Shown here one piece after another: positions 24,095-33,405 of a stretch of DNA of 64,000 bases. The stretch is from PALSA-600 sp963842335 (lineage in GTDB: Bacteria; Actinomycetota; Thermoleophilia; Gaiellales; Gaiellaceae): assembly GCA_963842335.1 (NCBI GenBank), contig CAWJGF010000010.1:496001-560000 (forward strand), given 5' to 3'. Made by a program: the position numbers and the translations under genes. The stretch's first letter is position 1. The number at the start of each line of letters is the position of its first letter. Under the pieces are notes generated by a model, which saw nothing but the letters and a program-made list of their open reading frames with translations, had not been told where the DNA came from and ran no database searches.

Positions 24095-24316
24095 CTACGA
24101 ATCCTCGCGCGGCGCCGGGACGTCGCCCACAACCTCCACCGCGTGATGCCGCTCGCTCTCGATCTCCGCGGCCTCCTCGTCGAACTTCGTCTCGCTGGAC
24201 GCGCGGCTCTCCGCCTCACGTTCGGCCGCCTCGCGGGCGCGCCGCTCTTCGAGCGCCGGATCGTGGATCGTGCCGGGGCTCGTCAGTTCACTGGGGTCGA
24301 TCGGGTTTTCGCTCAT
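24095..24316 (-). CDS. Small charged hypothetical protein (73 aa)
   Basis: A 73-residue Glu/Ala/Arg-rich protein with a predicted long central helix (ALEERRAREAAEREAESRAS) and no hydrophobic segment. ATG 24316. I recognise no family. It is convergent with the lipoprotein hydrolase (4 bases apart) and divergent from tRNA-Leu, filling the gap exactly. Confidence 0.58.
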   Translation of the reverse strand: MSENPIDPSELTSPGTIHDPALEERRAREAAEREAESRASSETKFDEEAAEIESERHHAVEVVGDVPAPREDS

Positions 24317-24356
24317 GCTCGTCCGCTACCCATCCGAGTACGCTTGCAATCACCCC

Positions 24357-24440
24357 GCGGGTGTGGCGGAACTGGCAGACGCGCCGGGTTTAGGTCCCGG
24401 TGGGCTTCGGCCCTTGGAGGTTCGACTCCTCTCGCCCGCA
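24357..24440 (+). tRNA. tRNA-Leu (anticodon TAG)
   Basis: A class II tRNA of 84 bases: acceptor GCGGGTG with CGCCCGC, anticodon loop TTTAGGT (anticodon TAG), a long variable arm (TGGGCTTCGGCCCTT) and T-arm GAGGTTCGACTCCTC. CCA is not encoded. Confidence 0.95.
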
Positions 24441-24467
24441 CTGAAGCAAGCGCGCGCAAACCGCGCT

Positions 24468-24977
24468 CTAGGGAAGGGCAGCGAAAACAGCGGAGAGCGG
24501 CAGGCGCTCCTTCTCGGGTGGGGAGCTGAGCTCCGGCCCGAGGTGGATCAGCCCGACGATCCGTTCGCTCGCGTCGAGCCCGAGCACGGCGCGAGCGGGT
24601 CGCTCCTCGAGGGCGGCAGGCGTGCGCCAATACGAGGCGAGCCCACGTCCGGTGGCGCCGAGCAGCACGGCATAGACCGCGCAGGCGGTCGCATGCAGGT
24701 CTTCCGCATCGGTGTGCGGGTCTCCCGAGAGCACCGCCGTCGCAAGGACGAGGGTCGGGGCTCGGCCCAGCTTCATTGCCTCTTTCTCGCCCACCGCCTC
24801 GTTCAGGCGGCCGCGGGTCTCGGGGCCGAGCAGGCGGAACCGCCACGGCTGGGTCAGCTTGTGATTCGGCGCAAACCGGGCCAGGTCGAGCAGATCGCGG
24901 ACGACGGCGTCGTCGACGGGCACGCGCCCGAACTGCTTATGCGTCCTCCGCAAGCGGATGGCGGCCTCGACGTCCAC
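24468..24977 (-). CDS. Nitroreductase family FMN oxidoreductase
   Basis: A 169-residue protein of the nitroreductase fold, FMN-dependent and NAD(P)H-using. It shows RLRRTHKQFGR for the FMN phosphate, ARFAPNHKLTQPWRF near residues 33-47, and the C-terminal GLASYWRTP and IVGLIHLG strands. It is shorter than typical 180-220 residue members, lacking some of the N-terminal helix. The substrate is unknown. GTG 24977 start. It is divergent from tig, only 27 bases away, so both promoters are compact. Confidence 0.84.
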   Translation of the reverse strand: MDVEAAIRLRRTHKQFGRVPVDDAVVRDLLDLARFAPNHKLTQPWRFRLLGPETRGRLNEAVGEKEAMKLGRAPTLVLATAVLSGDPHTDAEDLHATACAVYAVLLGATGRGLASYWRTPAALEERPARAVLGLDASERIVGLIHLGPELSSPPEKERLPLSAVFAALP

Positions 24978-25004
24978 GGCCCCGCAACGTACAGGTCTGG
25001 TTCA

Positions 25005-26348
25005 ATGGCCGGACCGATGAATCCTGCCGTTGAACAGCTGTCGGACGACAAGGTCAAGCTGACCGTCGACGTCCCTGCGCATGACGTCCACCACGCGGTC
25101 GAGCATGCGGCGAACGACCTCGCGGCGAGCGTCCGTATCCCCGGCTTCCGCAAAGGGAAGGTGCCGATGCCGATCCTGATCCAACGGGTCGGCAAGGAGC
25201 GTCTCTATTCGGAGGCGGTCGAGAGTCACATCGGCGGCTGGTTCTGGAACGCCGCGACGGCAGCGCGCGTGAATCCGATCGCGCAACCGGAGTACGAGTA
25301 CGAGCTGCCGGCGAGCGAGAGTGAGAACTGGAGCTTCTCGGCGACCGTCGAGGTGCAGCCGAAGCCCGACCCCGCCGACTGGACGCAGCTCGAGGTGCCA
25401 AAGATGGAAGCCGAGGTGCCCGAGGAGGCGGTGCAGGCCGAGCTCGACGCGCTTCAGAAAACCGTCGGCGAGCTCGTCCCCGTCGAAGGACGTCCTGCCG
25501 AGGACGGCGACACCGCCGTCATCGACCTGATCGCCGAGGACGGTTCGGCGCAGCGCGACTACGTCGTCGACCTGGGTTCGGAGCGGCTCGTCGAGGAGAT
25601 CGAGAACGGCATCCGTGGCCTTGCCACCGGCGACAGCCGCGAGGTCGCCTACGAGCTCGCGGACGGCACGCGTCGCAGCGCGACTGTCACGCTGAAGGAT
25701 CTGAAACAGCGCGTCCTCCCGCCACTCGACGACGAGCTTGCGAAGTCCGCGTCGGAGTTCGACACGCTCGACGAGCTGCGTGGAGAGATCGAGGGCAGGC
25801 TGCGGGCCGAGGTCGAGGAGGAGCTCGACGGGCTCTTCCGCGCCGCTGCGGTCGACGAGCTCGTGAAGGCGACGAAGTTTCAGGCAGCAGGTCCCCTCGT
25901 CGAGGCGCGGACGCGCGAGCTCCTGAACGGGCTCGCCCGCAGCCTCCAGGCGCGCGGGATCGATGCGAACACCTACCTCCAGCTCACGGGCCAGTCGCCC
26001 GAGGTGCTGGAGGGTCGCCTGCGCGCGGAGGCGGCGCTGTCGGTCGCCCGCGAGGTCGTGCTGGAGGCGGTCGCGGACAAGCTCGGGATTCAGGTCACCG
26101 ACGACGAGATCCGCGACGAGTTGCGTGCGGCAGGCGAGTCGGAGGCGGACATCGAGCAGTTCGTCGCCGAGGGTGGCGCCGATCGCGTCCGTGACGACAT
26201 TCGCCTCAAGAAGGCCCTCGACCGCGTCGCGGCCGAGGTCAAGCCGATCGCGCCGGAGTTGCACGAAGCGCGCGAGGCACTCTGGACGCCCGAGCAGGAG
26301 CAGGCGTCCGAGACCCCGAAACTTTGGACCCCCGGCAGCAAGGAGTAA
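25005..26348 (+). CDS. tig: Trigger factor
   Basis: A 447-residue ribosome-associated chaperone and peptidyl-prolyl isomerase. The ribosome-binding domain carries the signature VRIPGFRKGKVP (near residues 45-56). A PPIase domain follows (about 160-245: GDTAVIDLIAEDG, LGSERLVEEIENG), then a helical C-terminal substrate cradle to the end. The PPIase signature is weak, as in many actinobacteria. ATG 25005 was taken; ATG 25017 (MNPAVEQLSDDKVKLTVDV) is close to other trigger-factor starts. It heads tig-clpP-clpX; the clpP ribosome-binding site overlaps the tig stop. Confidence 0.93.
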   Translation: MAGPMNPAVEQLSDDKVKLTVDVPAHDVHHAVEHAANDLAASVRIPGFRKGKVPMPILIQRVGKERLYSEAVESHIGGWFWNAATAARVNPIAQPEYEYELPASESENWSFSATVEVQPKPDPADWTQLEVPKMEAEVPEEAVQAELDALQKTVGELVPVEGRPAEDGDTAVIDLIAEDGSAQRDYVVDLGSERLVEEIENGIRGLATGDSREVAYELADGTRRSATVTLKDLKQRVLPPLDDELAKSASEFDTLDELRGEIEGRLRAEVEEELDGLFRAAAVDELVKATKFQAAGPLVEARTRELLNGLARSLQARGIDANTYLQLTGQSPEVLEGRLRAEAALSVAREVVLEAVADKLGIQVTDDEIRDELRAAGESEADIEQFVAEGGADRVRDDIRLKKALDRVAAEVKPIAPELHEAREALWTPEQEQASETPKLWTPGSKE

Positions 26349-26352
26349 CGAG

Positions 26353-26961
26353 ATGCCTTTGATCCCCATGGTGGTCGAGCAGACCTCGCGCGGCGAGCGC
26401 GCCTTCGACATCTATTCGCGCCTGCTCGCCGAGCGCATCGTCTTCCTCGGCACCCCCGTCGACGATCAGATCGCGAACCTGATCATCGCCCAGCTGCTTC
26501 ACCTCGAGTCTGAGGATCCTGACAAGGACATCTATCTCTACATCAACTCGCCCGGCGGCTCCGTGTATGCGGGGCTCGCGATCTACGACACGATGCAATT
26601 CGTGAAGCCGGACATCCAGACGATCTGCGTCGGGATCGCGATGAGCATGGGATCGCTACTGCTCGCCGGGGGCGCGAAAGGGAAGCGCATGTCGTTGCCG
26701 AACTCACGAATCCTGATCCATCAGGTGTCCGGCGGGTTCCAAGGCCAGGGCACCGACATCGAGATTCAGGCTCGCGAGGTCATCGGCCTCAAGCGCCGCC
26801 TGGAGGAGATTTACGCCCACCACACCGGCAAGTCCCAGGAGGATATTTCGCGCGACATGGAGAGAGATTTCTTCCTGAGCCCGCCGGAGGCAGTGGACTA
26901 CGGGATCATCGACACGGTGATCACGAACCGCGACATGACCCGCACTGAGGCCGCTGCTTAA
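26353..26961 (+). CDS. clpP: ATP-dependent Clp protease proteolytic subunit
   Basis: A 202-residue serine peptidase that forms the Clp proteolytic chamber, partner of ClpX and ClpC. The catalytic triad is visible: Ser in GIAMSMGSLLL, His in RILIHQVSGG and Asp in MERDFFLSPPEAVDYGIID. Length is normal. ATG 26353 follows the AAGGAG ribosome-binding site formed by the tig stop region (AAGGAGTAACGAG), making translation coupled to tig. A small hairpin (ACGGCT/AGCCGT, 26963-26979) follows before clpX and may attenuate. Confidence 0.97.
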   Translation: MPLIPMVVEQTSRGERAFDIYSRLLAERIVFLGTPVDDQIANLIIAQLLHLESEDPDKDIYLYINSPGGSVYAGLAIYDTMQFVKPDIQTICVGIAMSMGSLLLAGGAKGKRMSLPNSRILIHQVSGGFQGQGTDIEIQAREVIGLKRRLEEIYAHHTGKSQEDISRDMERDFFLSPPEAVDYGIIDTVITNRDMTRTEAAA

Positions 26962-27010
26962 TACGGCTGACCTAGCCGTTTAGGCGAATCCGGGGTAAAA
27001 GGAGAACGGG

Positions 27011-28285
27011 ATGGCGCGCGCGAGCGAAGGAAACGAACAGCTTCTCTGCAGTTTCTGCGGCAAATCACAGCGGCAGGTCAAGAAGCTCATCGCCGGTCCC
27101 GGCGTCTATATCTGCGACGAATGCATCGATCTCTGCAACGAGATCATCGATGAAGAGCTGACCGCGCCCAGTTCGCTCGACCTCGAGAACCTGCCGAGGC
27201 CGACGGAGATCTACGGCGAGCTGAACGAATACGTCGTCTCGCAGGAAGAGGCAAAACGCAGCCTGGCAGTGGCGGTCTACAACCACTACAAGCGCGTGCA
27301 GATGGGCGCGGAGGACGGCGAGGTCGAGCTGCAGAAGTCGAACATCATGCTGCTCGGGCCGACCGGTTGCGGCAAGACGCACCTCGCGCAGACGCTCGCA
27401 CGAATCCTCAACGTCCCCTTCGCGATCGCCGACGCAACTGCCCTCACCGAGGCCGGGTATGTCGGCGAGGACGTCGAGAACATCCTCCTCAAGTTGATCC
27501 AGGCGGCCGACTTCGACATCAAGAAAGCGGAGACCGGGATCATCTACATCGACGAGGTCGACAAGATCGCGCGCAAGGCGGACAACCCGTCGATCACGCG
27601 CGACGTCTCGGGCGAAGGTGTGCAGCAAGCACTGCTGAAGATTCTCGAGGGAACGGTTGCGTCGGTTCCGCCGCAGGGAGGCCGCAAGCATCCGCACCAG
27701 GAGTTCCTCTCGATCGACACGACGAACATCCTGTTCATCTGCGGCGGCGCTTTCGCCGGCATCGACAAGATCATTGCGAAGCGCGTAGGCAAGAACGCTG
27801 TCGGCTTCGGTCGCCAGATCTCGTCGAAGCGTGACGCGGAGAGCGCGGAGTTGCTCGGCGAGGTGATGCCGGAGGATCTCCTGAACTTCGGTTTGATCCC
27901 GGAGTTCATCGGCCGCTTGCCGGTGCTCTCGGCGGTGCACCAGTTGAAGCGGGAAGACCTCGTGCAGATTCTGACCGAACCGAAGAACGCGCTCGTCAAG
28001 CAGTACCAGCGCTTCTTCAATTACGACAACATCGATCTCGTCTTCACCGACGACGCGCTGTGGTCGATCGCCGACAAGGCCCTTCATCGCGAGACCGGCG
28101 CCCGTGGCCTTCGCTCGATCATCGAGAACGCTCTCCTCGATGTGATGTTCGAGCTGCCCTCGCGGAAGGACGTCTCCAAGTGCGTGATCACGAAGGAGAC
28201 GATCGAGAAGGGCCTGAAGCCGACGCTCGTCACGAGCGCGGGCGCCGACGTCGAGCCCGACGAGCTCGCCGAAGAATCCGCGTAG
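27011..28285 (+). CDS. clpX: ATP-dependent Clp protease ATP-binding subunit ClpX
   Basis: A 424-residue AAA+ unfoldase feeding ClpP. The N-terminal zinc-binding domain has C13/C16 (LLCSFCGK) and C35/C38 (YICDECID). Walker A is GPTGCGKT (116-123), the pore loop GYVGEDVE, Walker B IIYIDEVDKIA, and the ClpP-docking IGF-type loop is in NAVGFGRQ. Sensor and C-terminal domains are complete (ETGARGLRSIIENALLDVMFELPS). ATG 27011 has an AAAAGGAGAA ribosome-binding site. It is last in tig-clpP-clpX; the MaoC gene follows 14 bases later and may be co-transcribed. Confidence 0.97.
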   Translation: MARASEGNEQLLCSFCGKSQRQVKKLIAGPGVYICDECIDLCNEIIDEELTAPSSLDLENLPRPTEIYGELNEYVVSQEEAKRSLAVAVYNHYKRVQMGAEDGEVELQKSNIMLLGPTGCGKTHLAQTLARILNVPFAIADATALTEAGYVGEDVENILLKLIQAADFDIKKAETGIIYIDEVDKIARKADNPSITRDVSGEGVQQALLKILEGTVASVPPQGGRKHPHQEFLSIDTTNILFICGGAFAGIDKIIAKRVGKNAVGFGRQISSKRDAESAELLGEVMPEDLLNFGLIPEFIGRLPVLSAVHQLKREDLVQILTEPKNALVKQYQRFFNYDNIDLVFTDDALWSIADKALHRETGARGLRSIIENALLDVMFELPSRKDVSKCVITKETIEKGLKPTLVTSAGADVEPDELAEESA

Positions 28286-28299
28286 AGATTCGCCACGCG

Positions 28300-28716
28300 A
28301 TGAACGTCGGTGACGTGTATGGCCCGTCGAGCTGGATCGACGTCCCGCAGTCGAAGATCGACGCGTTCGCCGAGGCGACGGGCGATCACCAGTGGATCCA
28401 CGTCGATCCCGAGCGCGCAAAGGCGGGGCCGTTCGGGACGACGATCGGGCACGGCTACCTGACGCTTTCGCTCCTTCCGGCGGCGTCATACGAGGTCGTC
28501 CCGCGCCAGGGCGGGATGGGTATCAACTACGGGCTCAACCGCGTGCGCTTTCCTGCGCCCGTGCCGGTCGACTCGCGTCTTCGCGCAACCTTCGAGGTCA
28601 AGGAGGTCGAGGAGATCGCAGGCGGCGGCCAGGTCACGATGACGGCGACGGTCGAGCGTGAGGGCGGCGAGAAGCCCGTCTGCGTCGCCGACGTCGTCTT
28701 TCGTTATTACGAATGA
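28300..28716 (+). CDS. MaoC-like (R)-specific enoyl-CoA hydratase/dehydratase
   Basis: A 138-residue hot-dog-fold protein of the MaoC dehydratase family, which hydrates enoyl-CoA or related thioesters. The catalytic Asp/His motif is present: FAEATGDHQWIHVDPERA followed by GTTIGHGYLTLSLL, matching the usual DxxxxH-D-G-HG pattern. ATG 28300 was chosen as the only start giving the family N-terminus; a longer frame lies within clpX. Its stop overlaps the malate synthase start by 4 bases (ATGA), so it may be co-transcribed with a glyoxylate-shunt gene, linking it with two-carbon or fatty-acid metabolism. Confidence 0.85.
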   Translation: MNVGDVYGPSSWIDVPQSKIDAFAEATGDHQWIHVDPERAKAGPFGTTIGHGYLTLSLLPAASYEVVPRQGGMGINYGLNRVRFPAPVPVDSRLRATFEVKEVEEIAGGGQVTMTATVEREGGEKPVCVADVVFRYYE

Positions 28717-30155
28717 CCGGCGACGTGCTTTCGGCGGAGGCGCTCGCGTTCGTCGATCGTCTGCACCGCGACGTTGGATCCTGAGCGTCGACGGTTGCTT
28801 GCGGTGCGTGAGGGGCGTAGGGGTGAGCGGCCGCGGTTCGTGGGTGCGCCGGCGGAGTTCACGGTCGCACCGGCACCGGCCGATTTGCAGGATCGTCGGG
28901 TCGAGATTACGGGGCCGGTCGACCGGAAGATGATGATCAACGCGCTCAACTCGGGCGCGAGGGTGTTCATGGCGGATTTCGAGGATGCGAACTCGCCGAG
29001 CTGGGAGAACGTCGTCGAGGGTCAGCGAAATGTGCGTGACGCGGTGCGGGGCACGATCTCACTCGACACGCGGCGAGAAGCGCTACCGGCTGAACGAGGA
29101 GACGGCGACGCTCGTGATCCGCCCGCGCGGCTGGCATCTCGTCGAGCGGCACCATGAGGTGGACGGTGCGCCGGTCTCGGCGTCGCTCTTCGACTTCGGC
29201 CTCGTCGTCTACAACAACGCGCGCGAGCAGCTGGAGCGCGGGAGCGGGCCGTACTTCTACCTGCCGAAGCTCGAGTCGCACCTGGAGGCCCGGCTGTGGG
29301 CGCAGGCGTTCGCGCTTGCCGAGGACGAGCTCGGGTTGCCGGCGGGCTCGATCAAGTGCACCGTCCTGATCGAGACGATCCTCGCGGCCTTCGAGATGGA
29401 CGCGATCCTGTACGAGTTGCGCGACCATTCGTGCGCGTTGAACGCCGGGCGTTGGGACTACATCTTCAGCTGCATCAAGAAGGCCGGGTGCGGTGCTGCC
29501 CGACCGTGCGCAGGTGACGATGACGGTGCCGTTCATGCACTCCTACACCGAGCTGCTCGTGCGGACCTGCCATGCGCGTGAGGCGCACGCGATCGGCGGC
29601 ATGGCGGCGTTCATCCCGTCGCGCCGGGACGCCGCGGTGAACGAGGTCGCGCTCGCGAAGGTGCGCGAGGACAAGGAGCGAGAGGCAGGCAACGGCTTCG
29701 ACGGGACCTGGGTCGCGCATCCCGACCTCGTGCCGGTCGCGCTGGCCGAGTTCGACACGGTGCTCGGCGACCGCCCGAACCAGCTCGAGCGAAAGCGCGA
29801 CGACGTCTCCGTGACCGAAGAGGATCTGCTCGACTTCGAGATCCCCGGCGGGGAGATCACCGACGAGGGCCTGCGCGTGAACGTCAGCGTGGGCGTGCGC
29901 TACCTCGACGCCTGGCTCCAGGGCGTCGGCGCTGCGGCGATCGACAACCTGATGGAGGACGCAGCGACGGCCGAGATCTCACGCGCGCAGGTCTGGTCGT
30001 GGGTGCAGATCGGCCGCTTCGACGAGGCACGCGTCCGCGCAGAGATCGCGAAGGTCGAAGCCGCAGACGCAGCGAAAGAGGTCTTCGCCGACGTCGCCCT
30101 CTCGACCCCGTTCAAGGACTTCCTCACGACCACCGCCTACGACCGCCTGCCGTGA
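28713..30155 (+). pseudogene. aceB: Malate synthase A, frameshifted
   Basis: It condenses glyoxylate with acetyl-CoA in the glyoxylate shunt. Reading across three breaks restores the family order: the start, LQDRRVEITGPVDRKMMIN, FMADFEDANSPSWENVVEG, RPRGWHLVERHH, GSGPYFYLPKLESHLEARLW, IETILAAFEMD, QVTMTVPFMHSYTELL, GTWVAHPDLVPVA, NLMEDAATAEISR. Breaks lie near 28770 (an extra base after CTGCACCGC), near 29075 (ACACGCGGCGAG) and near 29485, where several bases also seem lost between IKK and VLPDRAQ. Overall length would be about 480 residues, shorter than the usual 530. Because protein sequence is conserved on both sides of every break, I favour sequence errors over decay. ATG 28713 overlaps the MaoC stop. 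Confidence 0.85.
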
Positions 30156-30163
30156 GCGCGATC

Positions 30164-30873
30164 TCAGGCCGCGCGACGGTCGAGCAGCTGGGCGACGATC
30201 TCGCCTGCCGACCGGACGTGGTCGGTCATCTGCCGCCGTGCTTCGACGGCGTCGCGCGCCTCGATCGCCGCGAGGATCGCGCGATGCTGCTCGATGTTCT
30301 CGGACAGCAGATGTGAGCTGTGGCTGAGAGCCGCCCACGTGAGGTCGCGCGGAAAGCTCTGGTGGAGGTGCGCGATCGCTGCGAGCAACTGCCGGTTTCC
30401 CGCTGCCTCCTGGATGACCTGGTGAAAGAGGTGGTTCGCCCGTTCCCACTCGCTCTCGGTCGACCAATCGCTGTCGACGCCGCGGCGGCGGTCGTGAATC
30501 ACCTCTTCGACCGAATGGCGGAAGAGCTTCTCGGCCTCGCGGAGCGAATCGAGTTGACTGTCGAGCAGGCGGTCGACCGCGCACGCCGCGGCGAAGCCCT
30601 CGAGCTCAGCGCGCACCGCGTACGCCTCGCGAATGTCGCGCGCGTTCGGCCCGCGCACGACGGCGCCTCGGTTCGGCACGACCGACACGAGCCCGCCCGA
30701 CTCGAGCTTGCGGAGGGCCTCGCGGACAGGCGTCCGGCTGACGCCGAATTCCGCCGCCAGACGTTTCCTGCCGCAAGTCGCGTGCCGGTGGCGATCTCGC
30801 CGCTGAGCACACGTGCCTGAATCGTCGCGGCCAGGCGATTGACCAGGCTGTTGCGGTCGGCAGTCGCGCTCAT
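30164..30873 (-). CDS. GntR-family regulator with FCD ligand domain (one frameshift)
   Basis: A DNA-binding winged helix (LAATIQARVLSGEIATGTRL, then RLAAEFGVSRTPVREALRKLE after correcting a 1-base loss near 30770) joined to an all-helical FCD domain. The FCD metal-binding residues are in WERANHLFHQV, NIEQHRAIL and MTDHVRSAG. The spanned length of 710 bases fits 236 codons plus one missing base. FCD regulators usually sense organic acids and repress nearby catabolic genes. It overlaps the TSUP gene by 4 bases (start CAT inside its stop), so the order is TSUP-TSUP-regulator. It probably acts on the two-palindrome site at 31680-31710. Confidence 0.85.
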
Positions 30874-31247
30874 CGCGGCAGAGCGTCGCGCACGAGCCGG
30901 ACGGCCACGACGCCGAGGAAGAGAGCGAACACGAGCTTCAGGGCCTCTCCAGGGAGCGCGAGCGCGAGCAGCGCGCCGAGGGCGGCGCCCGTCGCGCCGA
31001 GTACGCCGAAGCGCAGGGCGAGCGACAGGTTCCCGACGCCGCGCCGCCGCAGCACGATGCTCGCGACGATCGCGGTGGGGAGGACGACGAGGAGAGATGT
31101 CGCTTCCGCCGCCTGCTGATTCAGCCCCGCTGCCAGAGTGAGGTACGGCACCATCATGATCCCGCCGCCGACGCCCAGCAGCCCTGCGCCGGCGCCGGTG
31201 AGCACGCCGAACGCGACGAGCGAAGCAAGCAGCACGTTGCCCGTCAC
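30870..31247 (-). CDS. TSUP (TauE/SafE) transporter, C-terminal half-sized protein
   Basis: A 125-residue membrane protein with four hydrophobic helices and the TSUP signature GLLGVGGGIMMVPYLTLAAG. It ends LKLVFALFLGVVAVRLV. TSUP carriers move sulfite, sulfoacetate, organic acids or similar small anions. Full-length members have two such halves; here the halves are separate genes, this one starting GTG 31247 inside the stop of the first half. Two functional half-transporters forming a heterodimer, or a gene split by a sequencing indel, are both possible. Next comes the GntR regulator with a 4-base overlap. Confidence 0.78.
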   Translation of the reverse strand: MTGNVLLASLVAFGVLTGAGAGLLGVGGGIMMVPYLTLAAGLNQQAAEATSLLVVLPTAIVASIVLRRRGVGNLSLALRFGVLGATGAALGALLALALPGEALKLVFALFLGVVAVRLVRDALPR

Positions 31248-31657
31248 CGGCGGACCAGCATCAGGATCGAGACGCCGCCGAGGAAGAGGCCGAACACGAG
31301 CTTCAGCGGCCGCTCCTCGATCCGGGCGAGAGCCGACGCGCCGATCCGCGCGCCGACGATCGAGCCGGCAGTGAGAGCGGCGGCGTCGACGAGCCGCACC
31401 TTCCCGGCGGCGCCGTAGATCAGGACGCCGGCGAGGCTGATCGGGATGATCGCCCCGAGGGAGAGAGCGTGAGCGTCCCGCTGGCGATAGCCCGCCCAGA
31501 GCACGAGGAGCGGCACCATCACGATGCCGCCGCCGACTCCGAGGAGGCCCGACAGGCAGCCCCCGACGACGCCGATCGCGACCAGGCGAGCGTCGAGACC
31601 GGCGGGGCGCCAGCGGGCAAGGGTGCGTTCGGAAGCCACGGGCGCGCGCTCGCTCAT
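31244..31657 (-). CDS. TSUP (TauE/SafE) transporter, N-terminal half-sized protein
   Basis: A 137-residue membrane protein. A cytosolic N-terminus of about 24 residues is followed by four helices with GLLGVGGGIVMVPLLVLWAG, the same motif as its partner. It ends KLVFGLFLGGVSILMLVRR and its stop overlaps the partner's GTG (GTGA). ATG 31657 start. It is the first gene of the TSUP-TSUP-GntR unit and is divergent from the peptide-transporter operon; the shared intergenic region carries the operator-like palindromes. Confidence 0.78.
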   Translation of the reverse strand: MSERAPVASERTLARWRPAGLDARLVAIGVVGGCLSGLLGVGGGIVMVPLLVLWAGYRQRDAHALSLGAIIPISLAGVLIYGAAGKVRLVDAAALTAGSIVGARIGASALARIEERPLKLVFGLFLGGVSILMLVRR

Positions 31658-31679
31658 CGACAGGTGAGCCTAGCAGCCA

Positions 31680-31718
31680 TTGGATCCATTTGACAACAAC
31701 TTGGATCCAAAGTACCCT
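31680..31718 (+). promoter_or_regulatory. Promoter with two operator-like palindromes upstream of the transporter operon
   Basis: TTGGATCCA at 31680-31688 and the perfect palindrome TTGGATCCAA at 31701-31710 lie 21 bp apart centre to centre, two helical turns. Between them is TTGACA (31690-31695), 17 bases before a weak -10-like TACCCT (31713-31718). The first palindrome abuts and the second overlaps the core promoter, a layout fitting repression by a dimeric FCD-type GntR protein encoded nearby. Confidence 0.62.
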
Positions 31719-31785
31719 CACGCAGATCCAGGGCCAGGGAGGTCCTCGACCAGATGTCGTGCAGTCACCGACCAGGGGGATCGAC

Positions 31786-33387
31786 ATGAGAAAAACCCGT
31801 GCGCTCGCCGCGTTCGGGCTCACGCTCGCCGGCGCCGTCGCGCTCGCCGCTCTCACCGCTTCGGCCCGTTCTGCGGCGCCGCCGGCGCTGAAGAACGGGG
31901 GCACGCTCACGATCGCGCTCGACTCAGATCCGGATGCGCTCGACCCGACCCTCGCACGCAGCTTCGTCGGCCGCATGGTCTTCGCCGACATGTGCGAGAA
32001 GCTCTACGACCTGAACGCGAAGCTCGCCATCGTGCCGCAGTTGGCGGCGGCGCTGCCGATGTTCTCCGCGGACAAGCTGACGGTCACGATCAAGATCCGG
32101 ACGGGGATCAAGTTCAACGACGGCACGCCCCTCAACGCCGCTGCTGTGAAGGAGTCACTCGACCGTGATCAGAACCTGAAGGGCTCAGCTCGTGCGAGTG
32201 AGTTGTCGCCGGTCGCTCGATCGACACGCAGGGGAACTCCACCGTGATCCTGCATCTGAAGACGCGCTACTCGCCGATCACGTCACAACTGGCAGATCGC
32301 TCCGGGATGATCATGTCGCCGAAGGCTCTGAATGCGCTCGGTGCCAATTTCGCGACCAACCCGGTCTGCGTCGGTCCGTTCATGTTCAAGGACCGCTCGG
32401 CCGGCGACCACATCACGCTCACGCGGTCGCCGTACTACTACAACAAGGCGAAGGTCCATCTCGACTCGATCGTGTGGAAGATCATCACCGACCCGTCGGC
32501 GCGGGCAGCCGAACCTTCGCGCGCACGACGTCAACGTCGCGGAGGGCCTCGCCTCGACCGACCTGAAGTCGATCCAAGCCGACAAGTCGCTGCGTCTCTT
32601 CAAGGCGACGTCGATCGGCTACCAGGGAATCACCGTCAACATCGGCAACTCGAAGGGACTCGGGAAGCTGCCTACGCGAACACCGGTACGCCGATCGCCA
32701 AGTCGTCCGACCTTCGCCAGGCGTTCGAGCTCGCGCTCGACCGGAAGGTGATCAACAAGGTCGTCTTCGGCGGCACGGTGAACCCCGACTGCTTCCCGGT
32801 CTCGCCGGGAACACCGTGGTACGCGGCGACGAAGGGCATCCCGTGCACACCTGACGGCGAACGTGGCCGGAGCGAAGGCCGCGTTCAAGCGCTCCGGTGC
32901 GTCGCCGGGCGTGACCGTGCACCTGATGCTCGGCACCGACCCGGTCGCGGCGCGGCTCGGCCAGGTGATCCAGTCGATGGAGAAGCCGATCGGTTTCAAC
33001 GTCGTGCTCGACCCGACCGAGTTCGTGACGTCGTTGAACCACGAGGACGCCGGGCAGTTCGAGACGTTCGCGATCGGCTGGTCCGGCCGCGTCGATCCAG
33101 ACGGCAACACGTAGCAACTTCCTGCAGACGACCGGCTCGCAGAACGACAGTGGCTACAGCGAACCCGGTGGCCGACCGCGCGCTCGAACAACGAGCGGAA
33201 GGCGGCGTCGACCGCAGGCGCGTCTCGTCGACCTCCATGCCGCGCTCGCCCAGGCGGCCAAGGACCGACCGGTCATCTACCTCTACCACCCGGTCAACTG
33301 ATGACGCCGAAGCGACGAACGTCAGCGGCGTCCAACTGTTCGGCGATGGCCTCGATGCGCGTGGCGTTCGCCGGCTTCACGAAGTAG
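31786..33387 (+). pseudogene. ABC transporter substrate-binding protein, peptide/OppA type, multiply frameshifted
   Basis: A family 5 extracellular solute-binding protein. A signal peptide (FGLTLAGAVALAALTASARS) is followed by NGGTLTIALDSDPDALDPT, then GIKFNDGTPLNAAAVKESLDR, and after frame changes by SPKALNALGANFATNPVCVG, LRQAFELALDRKVINKVVFG and IGWSGRVDPDGNT, ending near VQLFGDG and FAGFTK. Restoring the protein requires at least seven frame changes (near 32205, 32510, 32670, 32850, 33115, 33180, 33300-33350). The whole span, 1602 bases, equals the usual 530 residues. The protein sequence is intact between breaks, so errors in the sequence are the likely cause. First gene of the operon. 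Confidence 0.84.
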
Positions 33388-33405
33388 CGACACCGAATCG
33401 AGGCG

